64,000 bases of DNA. Source: Trissonchulus latispiculum. Taxonomy: Eukaryota > Nematoda > Enoplea > Enoplida > Ironidae. Both the position numbers and the translations under genes were made by a program. The notes under the pieces were generated by a model, which did no database searches, was not told the origin of the DNA, and saw nothing but the letters and a program-made list of their open reading frames with translations. Each line of letters starts with the position of its first letter. The first letter of the stretch is position 1. Location of the stretch: positions 49,546 to 113,545 of the forward strand of contig JASAND010025967.1 in assembly GCA_030248195.1 (NCBI GenBank), written 5' to 3'. Positions 47,281-55,901 of the stretch are shown one piece after another.

Positions 47281-48306
47281 GCGGTTTCCCGGTATTATTG
47301 GCCGACTATGGCCCAGGATCTCGCCAGTTACATCCGAACTTGCAAAGTCTGTGCCAAGTTCAATGCGGGCCCGGCCCGTCCACAATCTGGATTGCAGAAT
47401 GAGATCCGTGCGAATAGACCTCTGGATTTGGTCAGCATCGATGTAATGCACTGTACTAAAAACCCGACAATGCGTGGTAACACCTGCATTTTGGTCGTGG
47501 TTGATCATTTCACGCGGTACGCGGAGGCCTTCCCGATGAAGGACGAAAAGGCCGAAACAACTGCTTATTATTTCTTCAATGGCTTTGTCGCCAGATGGGG
47601 CGTACCGGTGAATTTGCTTTCCGATCGCGGACCAAATTTCATGTCCAAAATGTTCAGCCGACTATCGGAGCTGAGTGGGTCGAAACTTCAGCGGACAACG
47701 GCTTACCATCCGCAGGCGAACGGTGTCGTGGAGCGACTGAATAAAACCCTTCGCACTATCTTTATGAAGTATGCGGATATTTACCAAACAGATTGGGACG
47801 ACTATGTTAACTGGGCACTTTGTGCCTACCGAGCGTCAGTTCATAGTTCTGTGGGTGACACCCCTCATTTCCTGATGACCGGACACGATATCCGGTTGCC
47901 ATTGGACCATTTCTTCGATGGCCGGAATGAGGATGTGGTGGAAACGTACGATGCGTACTCACAGTCCCATCTGTGGCGGTTGAAACGTGCTTGGGGCGCG
48001 GCCCGTAAGTCGTTGGAAGAATCAGCGCTGAAAAACCGGCGGCATTATGAGAAGAAAGTCAAGCCGGTCCACTATCAGCCCGGAATGTTAGTTATGCGCC
48101 GTGTCACGGGTGTAACTCCGTCCGGTATGTGTCACAAGATGCGTCCAAAATGGGAAGGACCGTATCGGATTATGGAGAAGCTTTCGGAAGTGAACTTCCG
48201 AATTCAGAAAGTGGGATCTCAGGACAAGCCGGATGTGGTTCACATCGAGAAGATCAAACCGCATTGCGAACGGCCTGTCAAGGTACCCACGGTCCAGATT
48301 CAGTAA
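47281..48306 (+). CDS. Ty3/Gypsy-type retrotransposon integrase, 5'-truncated
   Basis: The open frame starts inside the zinc-binding region (YYWPTMAQDLASYI then CKVC; the upstream His pair is missing), so pol is cut at about 47280, where a GGGGGGCTGCCGCCCC-type repeat joins. The core shows D (47440, IDVM), D (47623, SDRGPNF) and E (47731, VVERLNKT); the second interval leaves exactly 35 residues, the D,D35E signature. The C-terminus has KMRPKWEGPYRIMEKL, a GPF/Y-like motif; no chromodomain follows. Integrase joins element cDNA to the host chromosome. Reverse transcriptase, RNase H, protease and gag are absent upstream. First in-frame ATG is at 47308. The frame is intact and ends CAG TAA; the stop overlaps a GTAAGT donor. 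Confidence 0.93.
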   Translation, partial: AVSRYYWPTMAQDLASYIRTCKVCAKFNAGPARPQSGLQNEIRANRPLDLVSIDVMHCTKNPTMRGNTCILVVVDHFTRYAEAFPMKDEKAETTAYYFFNGFVARWGVPVNLLSDRGPNFMSKMFSRLSELSGSKLQRTTAYHPQANGVVERLNKTLRTIFMKYADIYQTDWDDYVNWALCAYRASVHSSVGDTPHFLMTGHDIRLPLDHFFDGRNEDVVETYDAYSQSHLWRLKRAWGAARKSLEESALKNRRHYEKKVKPVHYQPGMLVMRRVTGVTPSGMCHKMRPKWEGPYRIMEKLSEVNFRIQKVGSQDKPDVVHIEKIKPHCERPVKVPTVQIQ

Positions 48307-48767
48307 GTACTACTAGTAGTGTGGGTACGACCTGGCTACTTTGTAGTTTAGGTCTCTGTTGTGTAACATGCTGGCACGGTTAAAACCACCTTAAAATTGT
48401 GTTTTTGGGAAATTTATTGTATATTACAGTGGTCTTTGATATGTACGTATTTGTGTGTTTGTTTGAGATTCGCGACCTTATAACTTTCATACAGTTTACG
48501 TATATATGTGAGTATGTGTGCACTGGCCTTTTTGGGCCCAAATATTAAGGCCTAGCACGTTAACGTACCTTAGCACCACTGGTGGGATAAATTTTGTCTA
48601 GTAAAGGTTACTTTTTGTCTTTTTGGGGGTTAGTTTTGTTTGTGTTTTTGTTGGGAGGGTTTGATTTTTTTTTTTTTTCCCTTTTAATTTTTTTTTATTT
48701 TATTTTTTTTTTTTTTTTTTTTTATTTTTTTTTTTTTTTTTTAAATTCCCCCCACACGTTTTTTTTG

Positions 48768-48801
<34 letters not shown>

Positions 48802-48896
48802 TAAATTTCCCTCCGGGGTGGGTGGTCCCTTACCTTTAAAATTTTGTTTTGTGCCTGTTTTGCATGTGTACCTGCACTTAATTATATCTTTTTCAG
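48303..48896 (+). promoter_or_regulatory. Putative intron between integrase and giant ORF
   Basis: GTAAGT at 48303-48308 is a perfect donor. A long T-rich tract (48660-48790) and ATATCTTTTTCAG ending at 48896 form a strong acceptor, 69 bp before the ATG of the large ORF. Removing the segment does not fuse the frames (the joined frame differs or hits TGA at 48921-48923), so it would place ORF2 on a spliced message with its own ATG. A donor in a lost 5' leader could use the same acceptor, as env messages of some retroelements do. Confidence 0.5.
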
Positions 48897-48965
48897 TTCA
48901 GTGGTCATTTTTGTATTTTCTGATTCTGGATCAAATTTACATCTGTGTCATTGTGTGCGCGTACT

Positions 48966-51900
48966 ATGGAGAAGAAGTCACCAAAGTCTGAACTTCGCCG
49001 GAAGAAGGACCCTATGTTTGGTCAGGGTTTCGCCCAGGGCCAGCCGCCTGACCCTGATGACCTGGAACAGTTCCCGGTCAGTAACTACCTCAAGTCAGTG
49101 GTAGATGATTTGGGCGGAGACCATCCATTGGGCCAGAATCCAGCTGTTCCTTCCTGTGTGGCGTCGACTTTTGCTGTCGCCTCCGACTCGCCGGTTGTCT
49201 CGGACAGTTTCCTGGACTCTGCAGCGCCAGCAAACATTTCGTACGGTGAACTCTACAGTGGCGTAACCACAGCGGCAGAGAGACGGATGGCAATGGGAGC
49301 GGCCCATTTGGACCCCCAACCTGATATGCCAACGCCATCCCCGGTGGATCCATTCAATGCTAGCTCGATGGATCCACAGTCACCTCCCGCGGTCGGCGCC
49401 GAGGTCACAATTGGGTACAACCCGGTGACCCAGGACACGTTGGCCGAGGCGAGGGGCTCTTCGGCCACACCGACTGGCCCCCGCGCCGGTTACGCACGCC
49501 AGTCCGACGCCCATTCTGGTAAAGAAGATCAACAACCTGACAGTTCATCGGTGGTGCTGGGCGCCAAGCGTTCGGCGAGTAACGTCTCGGACGATTCGGA
49601 AGACGGGGCTGAACATCAGAAGACGAAGCCCGACGGGAAGAAACCGAAATCTACATCAGTGACTATAACTTTGAGGGACTCTCGTTCCGCGGTGATACCC
49701 GGAACCTCGTCAGACACTGCCCAGTCGACGAAAGACTCGAGCGAGCCTCGCTCCTTACTAGCCATCCGAAGACAGATTGAGGAACTGCAAGCTATGGAAG
49801 CTGAACTTTGTCAAAAGGTTGATGAGTCAACTCAACAGAAGATGGATTCTTCTGTCTCTGCTTCTAGCTCCGGTTCCAAATCCCGACGGAAAGCCCGTCA
49901 ACCAGAACGACGTCATCAGGCGGGCGACGCCCGGTCTGCTACGGAGACGGATGAGGCCGCTTCGACCTCGTCGCGTCCAACCAGAACGTCTCGTCGCTTA
50001 CAACAGAAGGCGGCCCAAGCCAAACAGCAGATTCAACCTGAACCTCCCCGAGCTGCACAAATGGAAACCACCCCATCAGTGGCTCCGGAGACGGCAACGC
50101 CGGCTTCTAACCAGCCCGAATCCATGGGATCGGACGACGACTGCCAAATTTTGGGTGAACATTTGGTAGTAGACGAAGCTGGGGCAGAATCGGCAACAGC
50201 CAGCATTGGTGACGAGTTCTTCGGTCTAACTGCCGCGCGGTTCGCCGCCGGCATGGATGATATGGCCGCAAGTGTGCCAGTGGTACAACCAGGGCACGCT
50301 TATTCCCTGCCAGTGATGAGATCTGCACTGGAAGAGATACAGACAGCTGATCCTTTGACTCTTCGCTCGAGGGCTATGCAACTTACTGTGCGTGAGCCTA
50401 CTCAGGCCGAGATTGACGCAGTGCCTCACGAGTTTCGTGTGCGCGCTGCCGACCACGCCATGGGATTTCAATCTTTCCTGAAATATCTTCAACACGTCAT
50501 AATGGGTCGAGAGGAAGAGCTCAGAATGGCAGAACCTTATGCTGGGGTAAAGGAAGCGGTTCAGGATATCATCCTGCGCGACAAAGCGCTTCGTTATCAG
50601 CGCGTTCGGGTCGAAGACCTGACTTTACCTCCGCATTTCCAGCAGCCAGTCAACCTGGTTCGGACAATTGAGGATCTGGTTTGGGCTGTTCCCGACATCT
50701 GGCAACTTTATCGGATAACCGGTGTGGTTGCCATGGACACCGAAGGCGGAATTTCCGCTCAGTTCGGAAACAACCAGGAAGCCACGCTCAATATCCTCCA
50801 GATTGTGGGGCCTGTGCCGGCGGAACATCCGAAGGCATACCTCATCATGGTGAGCGAAATTCTGGCGACGACTACGGATTTTTATCCGGTTCTACATCTG
50901 ATTCGCATGATTCTAAATCCGCCCGAGCCAGTCTACATGGTCTTTGCGGGCGCTCATGCCGACATGCTTCGTCTCGCCAGATTCTGTGGCGTTAGATACA
51001 TGGAGAACTATGTGGCCGAACTGGGCGAAGTGGTGGTCCAATCAATTCCGTACATTGAGGCACGGCGTCGCCGAGACCCCTCTGTACCGGAATATGGTTG
51101 GGAGGCTTACCACCAAGATGTCCACCATCCATTTTGGGAACAACATTATGGCCTCCACAAGTGGGCCGAAGCTTGCGATGTGCCTTCGGCGAAGGGAATG
51201 AAACCTGTTCGTTTCTACGGCTGCTCGGTTTTCCCGACAAAGGAAGACACTCAGTATGCTCTGGCCGACGTGCTCAACATCTATTCCGTCTTGGCGACCA
51301 TCGCGAAGGCGGTTACTGCCGAGGATTGGACTCAGATTATTTATCTCAGTGGCGCCCTCCATACGTTTGGTCGCCATGCCAAAGTCTGGGCGAATATTGC
51401 CGGGACTAACTATGCGATGGGTCCTCTCCAGCAAGCCGCCGCCGATACGCCAAACTACGGCAAGGCGTCGAGAGAGCAGAAACAAGCGCAGCTGAGGAAA
51501 CGACAGAAGCTGTCAAATAATCGGACTCAAATGATTGAAGACGCGAAGGGAAAATTTGCCTGGTCCCTGCTTATCCCGGAAGAAAAGGGTGGTAACACCA
51601 TGCACCCTTTGCGAGTGGTGTCCTGGGTCCCGTTGCTTCGGATTTTGCGGGACTTCTGGATACTCAAATATCCAATATTGCGACGGAGGGACGACGTCCT
51701 CGATTGGGACAGATATGCCGCCGTCGCCGAGCGTCGACATCGGAGTGACCCTCAGTATGTCGTCGGCGAGCATCCGACATTGCAAGATCGTGAAGAAACC
51801 GCCGAGTCGGTAATCGAGCCGACTGGGTGGTCCGACTCGGAAGCGTCGGAGAAAAGCAGAACAACGCTTTCGTCAGCGCCGACGGAGACAGCAGTGGAGC

Positions 51901-54900
51901 CATCGCCGACGCGAGCTCCTCTGAGGCAGTTCCAGCAAATGTCCTTGCCGCCGCCACCTGCGAAGTTGCCACCATTGACTCTGTACCGACCCGGTACTGG
52001 AGATCCTCGGAGCCGAACCCAGCCACCGGAAACCTACCGGTCGGGCTTTCGCTCGGCACCGATTACACCGAAGGCAACTGGTTCGGTGGAGGTACAACCT
52101 GCCGCCAGTTCTCAACCGGCCGACGAACGCGAGGAAGCGTATGAATCCGAACCGGAAGCGGGCGACTTCAAAATTGTTGAAGAAGCCAACACCGACGAAG
52201 AAATGCCGATGGACGCCGACGAAGGCCGTCCACCGGACCGTTCATCGCGATCTCCGACTCCGACGGAAGAAGATGCTCAACGGGAAGCCGGAACCTTCCG
52301 ACCTCCGGCACTCGACGAGGGTGCTGCTGGTCCGGCAATGTATTCCCCTTTGCCTTTGACTGGGTGGGGCCGACCTCGCTCGGCTGGTCCTTTTCCGGCG
52401 GTTTCTCCACCGCCTGGACTCCCGCCCTTGAGACAATCACTGCCGCCTGCGGGTTCGACCCCGGCCGCAGTTAACCCGTCCACGGTCGATGAACTTTTGG
52501 CTGCCCATCCTGGGATTCCCTTTCAGAGTTATCAGGAAGCTCGACGCTTCTTGGTCGCGTGTGGGGAACGTCCCTATGGGGTAACTGGTCCATCGGGATT
52601 CCTGCCTTACCTGGACCACTGGGATCTCGAAATCCCAACCACTATCGTCCAATCAACTACAAGGACCCATCCACAAACAGGTGTCCAAACGCAGGAACTG
52701 GTACCCATGGCCCAGATGCAGCCCTATATCCAAATCTTCGGCCGGGATGGACTTGCTCTGTTACGAACTCTCTATCTGGAGACTTTGCCCGGTATTACCC
52801 AACCTGCCCGCCACATTTATGTGGTTGGCCCGCCCTCGGACCCGGGTGATCCATACTATAACCCCGAGGACTTCTTCCGGATGGTCGACCTGGGGCTCCC
52901 GGTTTTCTGGGAGGTGTATAAGGAAATCCCGGTGGGTGGAGAGGGTACTACCCAGCAGTGGAATGAGCTGGTGATTCTCTATCGCCGGCGTAGCCATCGT
53001 CCTGAAGGGTGTACGGCGACGTATGGGGTCTTGCCTTTTGTGAACACTTTGAACATTTTGATCATCGGCGACACCAACTTTTCTCGGGTTATTGAGCCGA
53101 TGAAATTGGTTGCCGCCCAACGACAGATGGTCCAGCAGGTAATGGACGACATTGACCTTCAGGGGATGAACCCGGTGGAGGTGATGCGGGAATATGAGGG
53201 ACTATATCAGCGGCCCAGTCGGCGATTGCCGGCAACTCAGACCCTTTTGGTCCCTAAGGAGGAGCTGGTGCTCCCATCCTCGACCGCTCCATCGATGGTG
53301 GTCACCCGACAGACTGTCCCGGTCCGACCTGTGGCACCTACTGCTCCGTCTTTGGTGGGGCAACGCTTGACTACTTCGACCCCGTCGACATCTACGGCTC
53401 GGTCGGCCGCCAAAAGCCGACGCTTGGAACCTTCAGAGGGCGACGCCCGGGATGAGAAACCTGCTCAGAAGGCGCTACAACAACCGAAATCTCAGCCTTC
53501 GCCGACTAAGAAGAAATCGGAACCATCTACGTCCCGAAAGCCGACTGCGGTCGTCGGCATGGACTTGGACCCAGCGGTTCCTGGAAGTGGTCGTGGTCGT
53601 GGCTCTTCGCGATCGGAATCGGGTTCTGACTTGTCGACTCGGACTGGCAGAACCTGGTCGTCTCGCGGTCGAGGTCGCCGACTGGATTCGTCCGATCGGG
53701 GCCGACACCGCCCATCCGAGGGGGCTGCGCCCGGTCCATCCCGATTTGGGCCCAGGGACACTGGAATTCGCGATACCCGTGATGCCAAATCGACGTCTCG
53801 TCAGTCTCAGCGTCGAGAAGGATCGAAACCTCCGCCTTCGATCGAGTTGCGGGAGCGTACGTCGTCGTCGCATCGTCAGCGTCGCGAACGTTCGCCGAGC
53901 GGTGCTCGATATCGCTCGCCGACTCCGCCTCGCGATCGCAGGTCTGGATCACGATATACGCAAGAAGACATCAAACGTGCAGCGAGTCGTGAACGCCGAC
54001 GTGAGGCCGACAGACGGTCGGCTACGACGCCGACGAAGGATCGCCGTCGTTCGTCGAGAGACCGACCCCCGGCCTATCCGACATCTGATGATCGCCGAAA
54101 GGGTCGTGGCCATCGTCGGACCTCGACCCCGATTCAGAAGGGACGGTTCGAATCGCCGACCAGTAAGCGATATTCGCTACCGACGGTGACGGTTACACCG
54201 GGGCCTGGGAAACGGCAAGTCGTGCGAACTTTACCACCGGAATATCCCGATAACTACACCAAGGACAATTTCCCCCCATTTCGGGTATTCCTGGCGACGG
54301 TCCTCTGCGAAATGAAGAACGAGGACATGGGTGAACGGGTTCGGCGAGGAGTGACGGTTCCAGTCTATGAGCCATTCGTGATTGAGCAGCCGACTCAAGC
54401 GGAAATCGATGCTATCGTCCAGGCGTCGAATCCTGCTAAGCCGGTGGTATACCAACGGGACTTTTCCGGCCGCTGGCGGGCAACCAGCGTGCCTGGGGAT
54501 CACCACTGGGACGAATTGCATCCTTGGGTCCAGCTTTTGCGTCGGGTTGTGCTCAACTGGTTGGTGGAGAATGCTGAGACGGCGCCTCGACTTCCAGATG
54601 ACTTCATTGACAATTATCTGTATACCCATATGAAGGAGATCGACCCGGATTTGACGGAGCGGGTCACTATGAGACCGATTTCTGGTTTGGATGCCAACCG
54701 GAAACCGATGTCTCGGTCCAATTGGAAGATTCATCCGTTCTGCTTTCCGAATGGGGATGTCTATCCCGAGGTCATAGTCGATCGCATCGGCTCGAATGAT
54801 CGTTGGGCGAATATTCTCGCGGTGGCAGCTCTTGTCCCCGAGATGTTTCGGTATCCGCATTTGCTGGGTAAGCGAAGAGCCGCCCACTTCTATGCCTGCA

Positions 54901-55901
54901 GCATGCATTCGCGCCGACTGCGACTGCGATGTTTGACTATCCAGAAGGCGATGAAGCTGTACCACCGCCCCCACGTGAACGGTATCACCGACGTGGAAGG
55001 GGAGCGGTTCCTCTATTTCTACATCCGCCATCACTATCCATTTTCTTTCATGTATCACCACAAGCGGTTCTTGTCATTGCCTGTCGAGCAGTTCCAGGGT
55101 CAGTACGTCCGTACAAAGGAACATTTGTACCAGGGCCGAAAGGGCTGGCACTGCAATGCCGAGGACGTCTGCGAGCTGGTGTGGCGAGAAAGCCAGGCGG
55201 ATGGTTACACCATTAAGCGCGAGACGGATCGACTGATGGCTGCCTACCATCCGTGTCGCCTTCAGATGTGGCAATCTGGGGCCGATCAGTTGACCCAGCG
55301 CCTGATCATGTATCACGCCTTGTACAATTCCCCGGAAATGCAGGACGAGCTGGTCGAAACGATCGGTTGCTTGTATGGGAAAGCTTCACAGGATCCATGG
55401 TGGGGCATCGGCGCCCGACTCCGCCAGGACCTGAGGCCGGATGACATCCGTACCTATGGGCGAGAAAATTGGATCTTCGACCCGGATCGATGGGATGGTC
55501 GGAATATCCAAGGCTGTCTCTACACGGAAATGGGCTTGTGGTTCATGCAAGCCGGTCCGGATGAGCTTTGGGTTGACCGGTACAACCGACAACCCCTGCC
55601 GGACGATGAGATGGAGGCCTATCGCCAGGTCGTCCGTCAACGCATCCAGGCAGCAGCCGAGAATTATCGTCAAGGAAAGCCCGCGCCGCCTTTCCATCGT
55701 AAGGACGCGCCGGCTGTGCTTCGAAACCAGCCGATTGACCTCGGACCCAATCGTCATGGGATCCATATCATGGGATGCGCGCCCGAAGGTCAGGAGAAGA
55801 ACGTCTATTCTCCGGCGGCCTATATCCTGATTTCCAATCCATTGGAACCCCGTCCGCGGGATGACCATCGCCCTGAGGACATTATTATGGTCGAATACTG
55901 A
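48966..55901 (+). CDS. Giant ORF downstream of integrase: DEDDy exonuclease plus NADAR-like domain protein
   Basis: 2311 codons without interruption, starting at ATG 48966 (MEKKSPKSELRRKKD). Order: Ser/Pro/Gln-rich N-terminus (1-440) with basic patches; globular part from about 445; a DEDDy 3'-5' exonuclease fold with VVAMDTEGG (D591, E593), FAGAHADML (D666) and YALADVLN (Y764, D768), all four acidic positions and the Tyr present; acidic and Pro-rich linker (about 920-1170); an unassigned globular block (about 1175-1430); Arg/Ser-rich stretch (about 1540-1730); an unassigned block; then a NADAR-like domain (about 2010-2205) with FYIRHHYPFSFMYH, RTKEHLYQ (E2052), DPWWGIG and GRNIQG. PTQAEIDA occurs near 470 and again near 1840. 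No membrane segment or signal peptide, so not an envelope protein. The frame is GC-rich and intact, suggesting recent activity or constraint. Nuclear action and an ADP-ribose-related function are inference. Confidence 0.88.
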   Translation: MEKKSPKSELRRKKDPMFGQGFAQGQPPDPDDLEQFPVSNYLKSVVDDLGGDHPLGQNPAVPSCVASTFAVASDSPVVSDSFLDSAAPANISYGELYSGVTTAAERRMAMGAAHLDPQPDMPTPSPVDPFNASSMDPQSPPAVGAEVTIGYNPVTQDTLAEARGSSATPTGPRAGYARQSDAHSGKEDQQPDSSSVVLGAKRSASNVSDDSEDGAEHQKTKPDGKKPKSTSVTITLRDSRSAVIPGTSSDTAQSTKDSSEPRSLLAIRRQIEELQAMEAELCQKVDESTQQKMDSSVSASSSGSKSRRKARQPERRHQAGDARSATETDEAASTSSRPTRTSRRLQQKAAQAKQQIQPEPPRAAQMETTPSVAPETATPASNQPESMGSDDDCQILGEHLVVDEAGAESATASIGDEFFGLTAARFAAGMDDMAASVPVVQPGHAYSLPVMRSALEEIQTADPLTLRSRAMQLTVREPTQAEIDAVPHEFRVRAADHAMGFQSFLKYLQHVIMGREEELRMAEPYAGVKEAVQDIILRDKALRYQRVRVEDLTLPPHFQQPVNLVRTIEDLVWAVPDIWQLYRITGVVAMDTEGGISAQFGNNQEATLNILQIVGPVPAEHPKAYLIMVSEILATTTDFYPVLHLIRMILNPPEPVYMVFAGAHADMLRLARFCGVRYMENYVAELGEVVVQSIPYIEARRRRDPSVPEYGWEAYHQDVHHPFWEQHYGLHKWAEACDVPSAKGMKPVRFYGCSVFPTKEDTQYALADVLNIYSVLATIAKAVTAEDWTQIIYLSGALHTFGRHAKVWANIAGTNYAMGPLQQAAADTPNYGKASREQKQAQLRKRQKLSNNRTQMIEDAKGKFAWSLLIPEEKGGNTMHPLRVVSWVPLLRILRDFWILKYPILRRRDDVLDWDRYAAVAERRHRSDPQYVVGEHPTLQDREETAESVIEPTGWSDSEASEKSRTTLSSAPTETAVEPSPTRAPLRQFQQMSLPPPPAKLPPLTLYRPGTGDPRSRTQPPETYRSGFRSAPITPKATGSVEVQPAASSQPADEREEAYESEPEAGDFKIVEEANTDEEMPMDADEGRPPDRSSRSPTPTEEDAQREAGTFRPPALDEGAAGPAMYSPLPLTGWGRPRSAGPFPAVSPPPGLPPLRQSLPPAGSTPAAVNPSTVDELLAAHPGIPFQSYQEARRFLVACGERPYGVTGPSGFLPYLDHWDLEIPTTIVQSTTRTHPQTGVQTQELVPMAQMQPYIQIFGRDGLALLRTLYLETLPGITQPARHIYVVGPPSDPGDPYYNPEDFFRMVDLGLPVFWEVYKEIPVGGEGTTQQWNELVILYRRRSHRPEGCTATYGVLPFVNTLNILIIGDTNFSRVIEPMKLVAAQRQMVQQVMDDIDLQGMNPVEVMREYEGLYQRPSRRLPATQTLLVPKEELVLPSSTAPSMVVTRQTVPVRPVAPTAPSLVGQRLTTSTPSTSTARSAAKSRRLEPSEGDARDEKPAQKALQQPKSQPSPTKKKSEPSTSRKPTAVVGMDLDPAVPGSGRGRGSSRSESGSDLSTRTGRTWSSRGRGRRLDSSDRGRHRPSEGAAPGPSRFGPRDTGIRDTRDAKSTSRQSQRREGSKPPPSIELRERTSSSHRQRRERSPSGARYRSPTPPRDRRSGSRYTQEDIKRAASRERRREADRRSATTPTKDRRRSSRDRPPAYPTSDDRRKGRGHRRTSTPIQKGRFESPTSKRYSLPTVTVTPGPGKRQVVRTLPPEYPDNYTKDNFPPFRVFLATVLCEMKNEDMGERVRRGVTVPVYEPFVIEQPTQAEIDAIVQASNPAKPVVYQRDFSGRWRATSVPGDHHWDELHPWVQLLRRVVLNWLVENAETAPRLPDDFIDNYLYTHMKEIDPDLTERVTMRPISGLDANRKPMSRSNWKIHPFCFPNGDVYPEVIVDRIGSNDRWANILAVAALVPEMFRYPHLLGKRRAAHFYACSMHSRRLRLRCLTIQKAMKLYHRPHVNGITDVEGERFLYFYIRHHYPFSFMYHHKRFLSLPVEQFQGQYVRTKEHLYQGRKGWHCNAEDVCELVWRESQADGYTIKRETDRLMAAYHPCRLQMWQSGADQLTQRLIMYHALYNSPEMQDELVETIGCLYGKASQDPWWGIGARLRQDLRPDDIRTYGRENWIFDPDRWDGRNIQGCLYTEMGLWFMQAGPDELWVDRYNRQPLPDDEMEAYRQVVRQRIQAAAENYRQGKPAPPFHRKDAPAVLRNQPIDLGPNRHGIHIMGCAPEGQEKNVYSPAAYILISNPLEPRPRDDHRPEDIIMVEY

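Noticed and set aside
48594..48797. Phe-rich 67-codon ORF
   Set aside because: Reading of the T-rich tract upstream of the splice acceptor; no protein-like features.
48945..48965. GTG at 48945 as start of the giant ORF
   Set aside because: A GTG start is unlikely in an animal gene; the ATG at 48966 lies 21 bp downstream and begins a typical basic N-terminus.
49090..55868. Numerous ORFs of 70-276 codons on the minus strand and in other plus frames inside the giant ORF
   Set aside because: Shadows of a GC-rich long frame with biased third positions; none shows a domain, and the main frame explains the region.
48966..55901. Giant ORF as a retroviral-type envelope protein
   Set aside because: No signal peptide, transmembrane segment or furin-like cleavage region; the domains seen are enzymatic and low-complexity.
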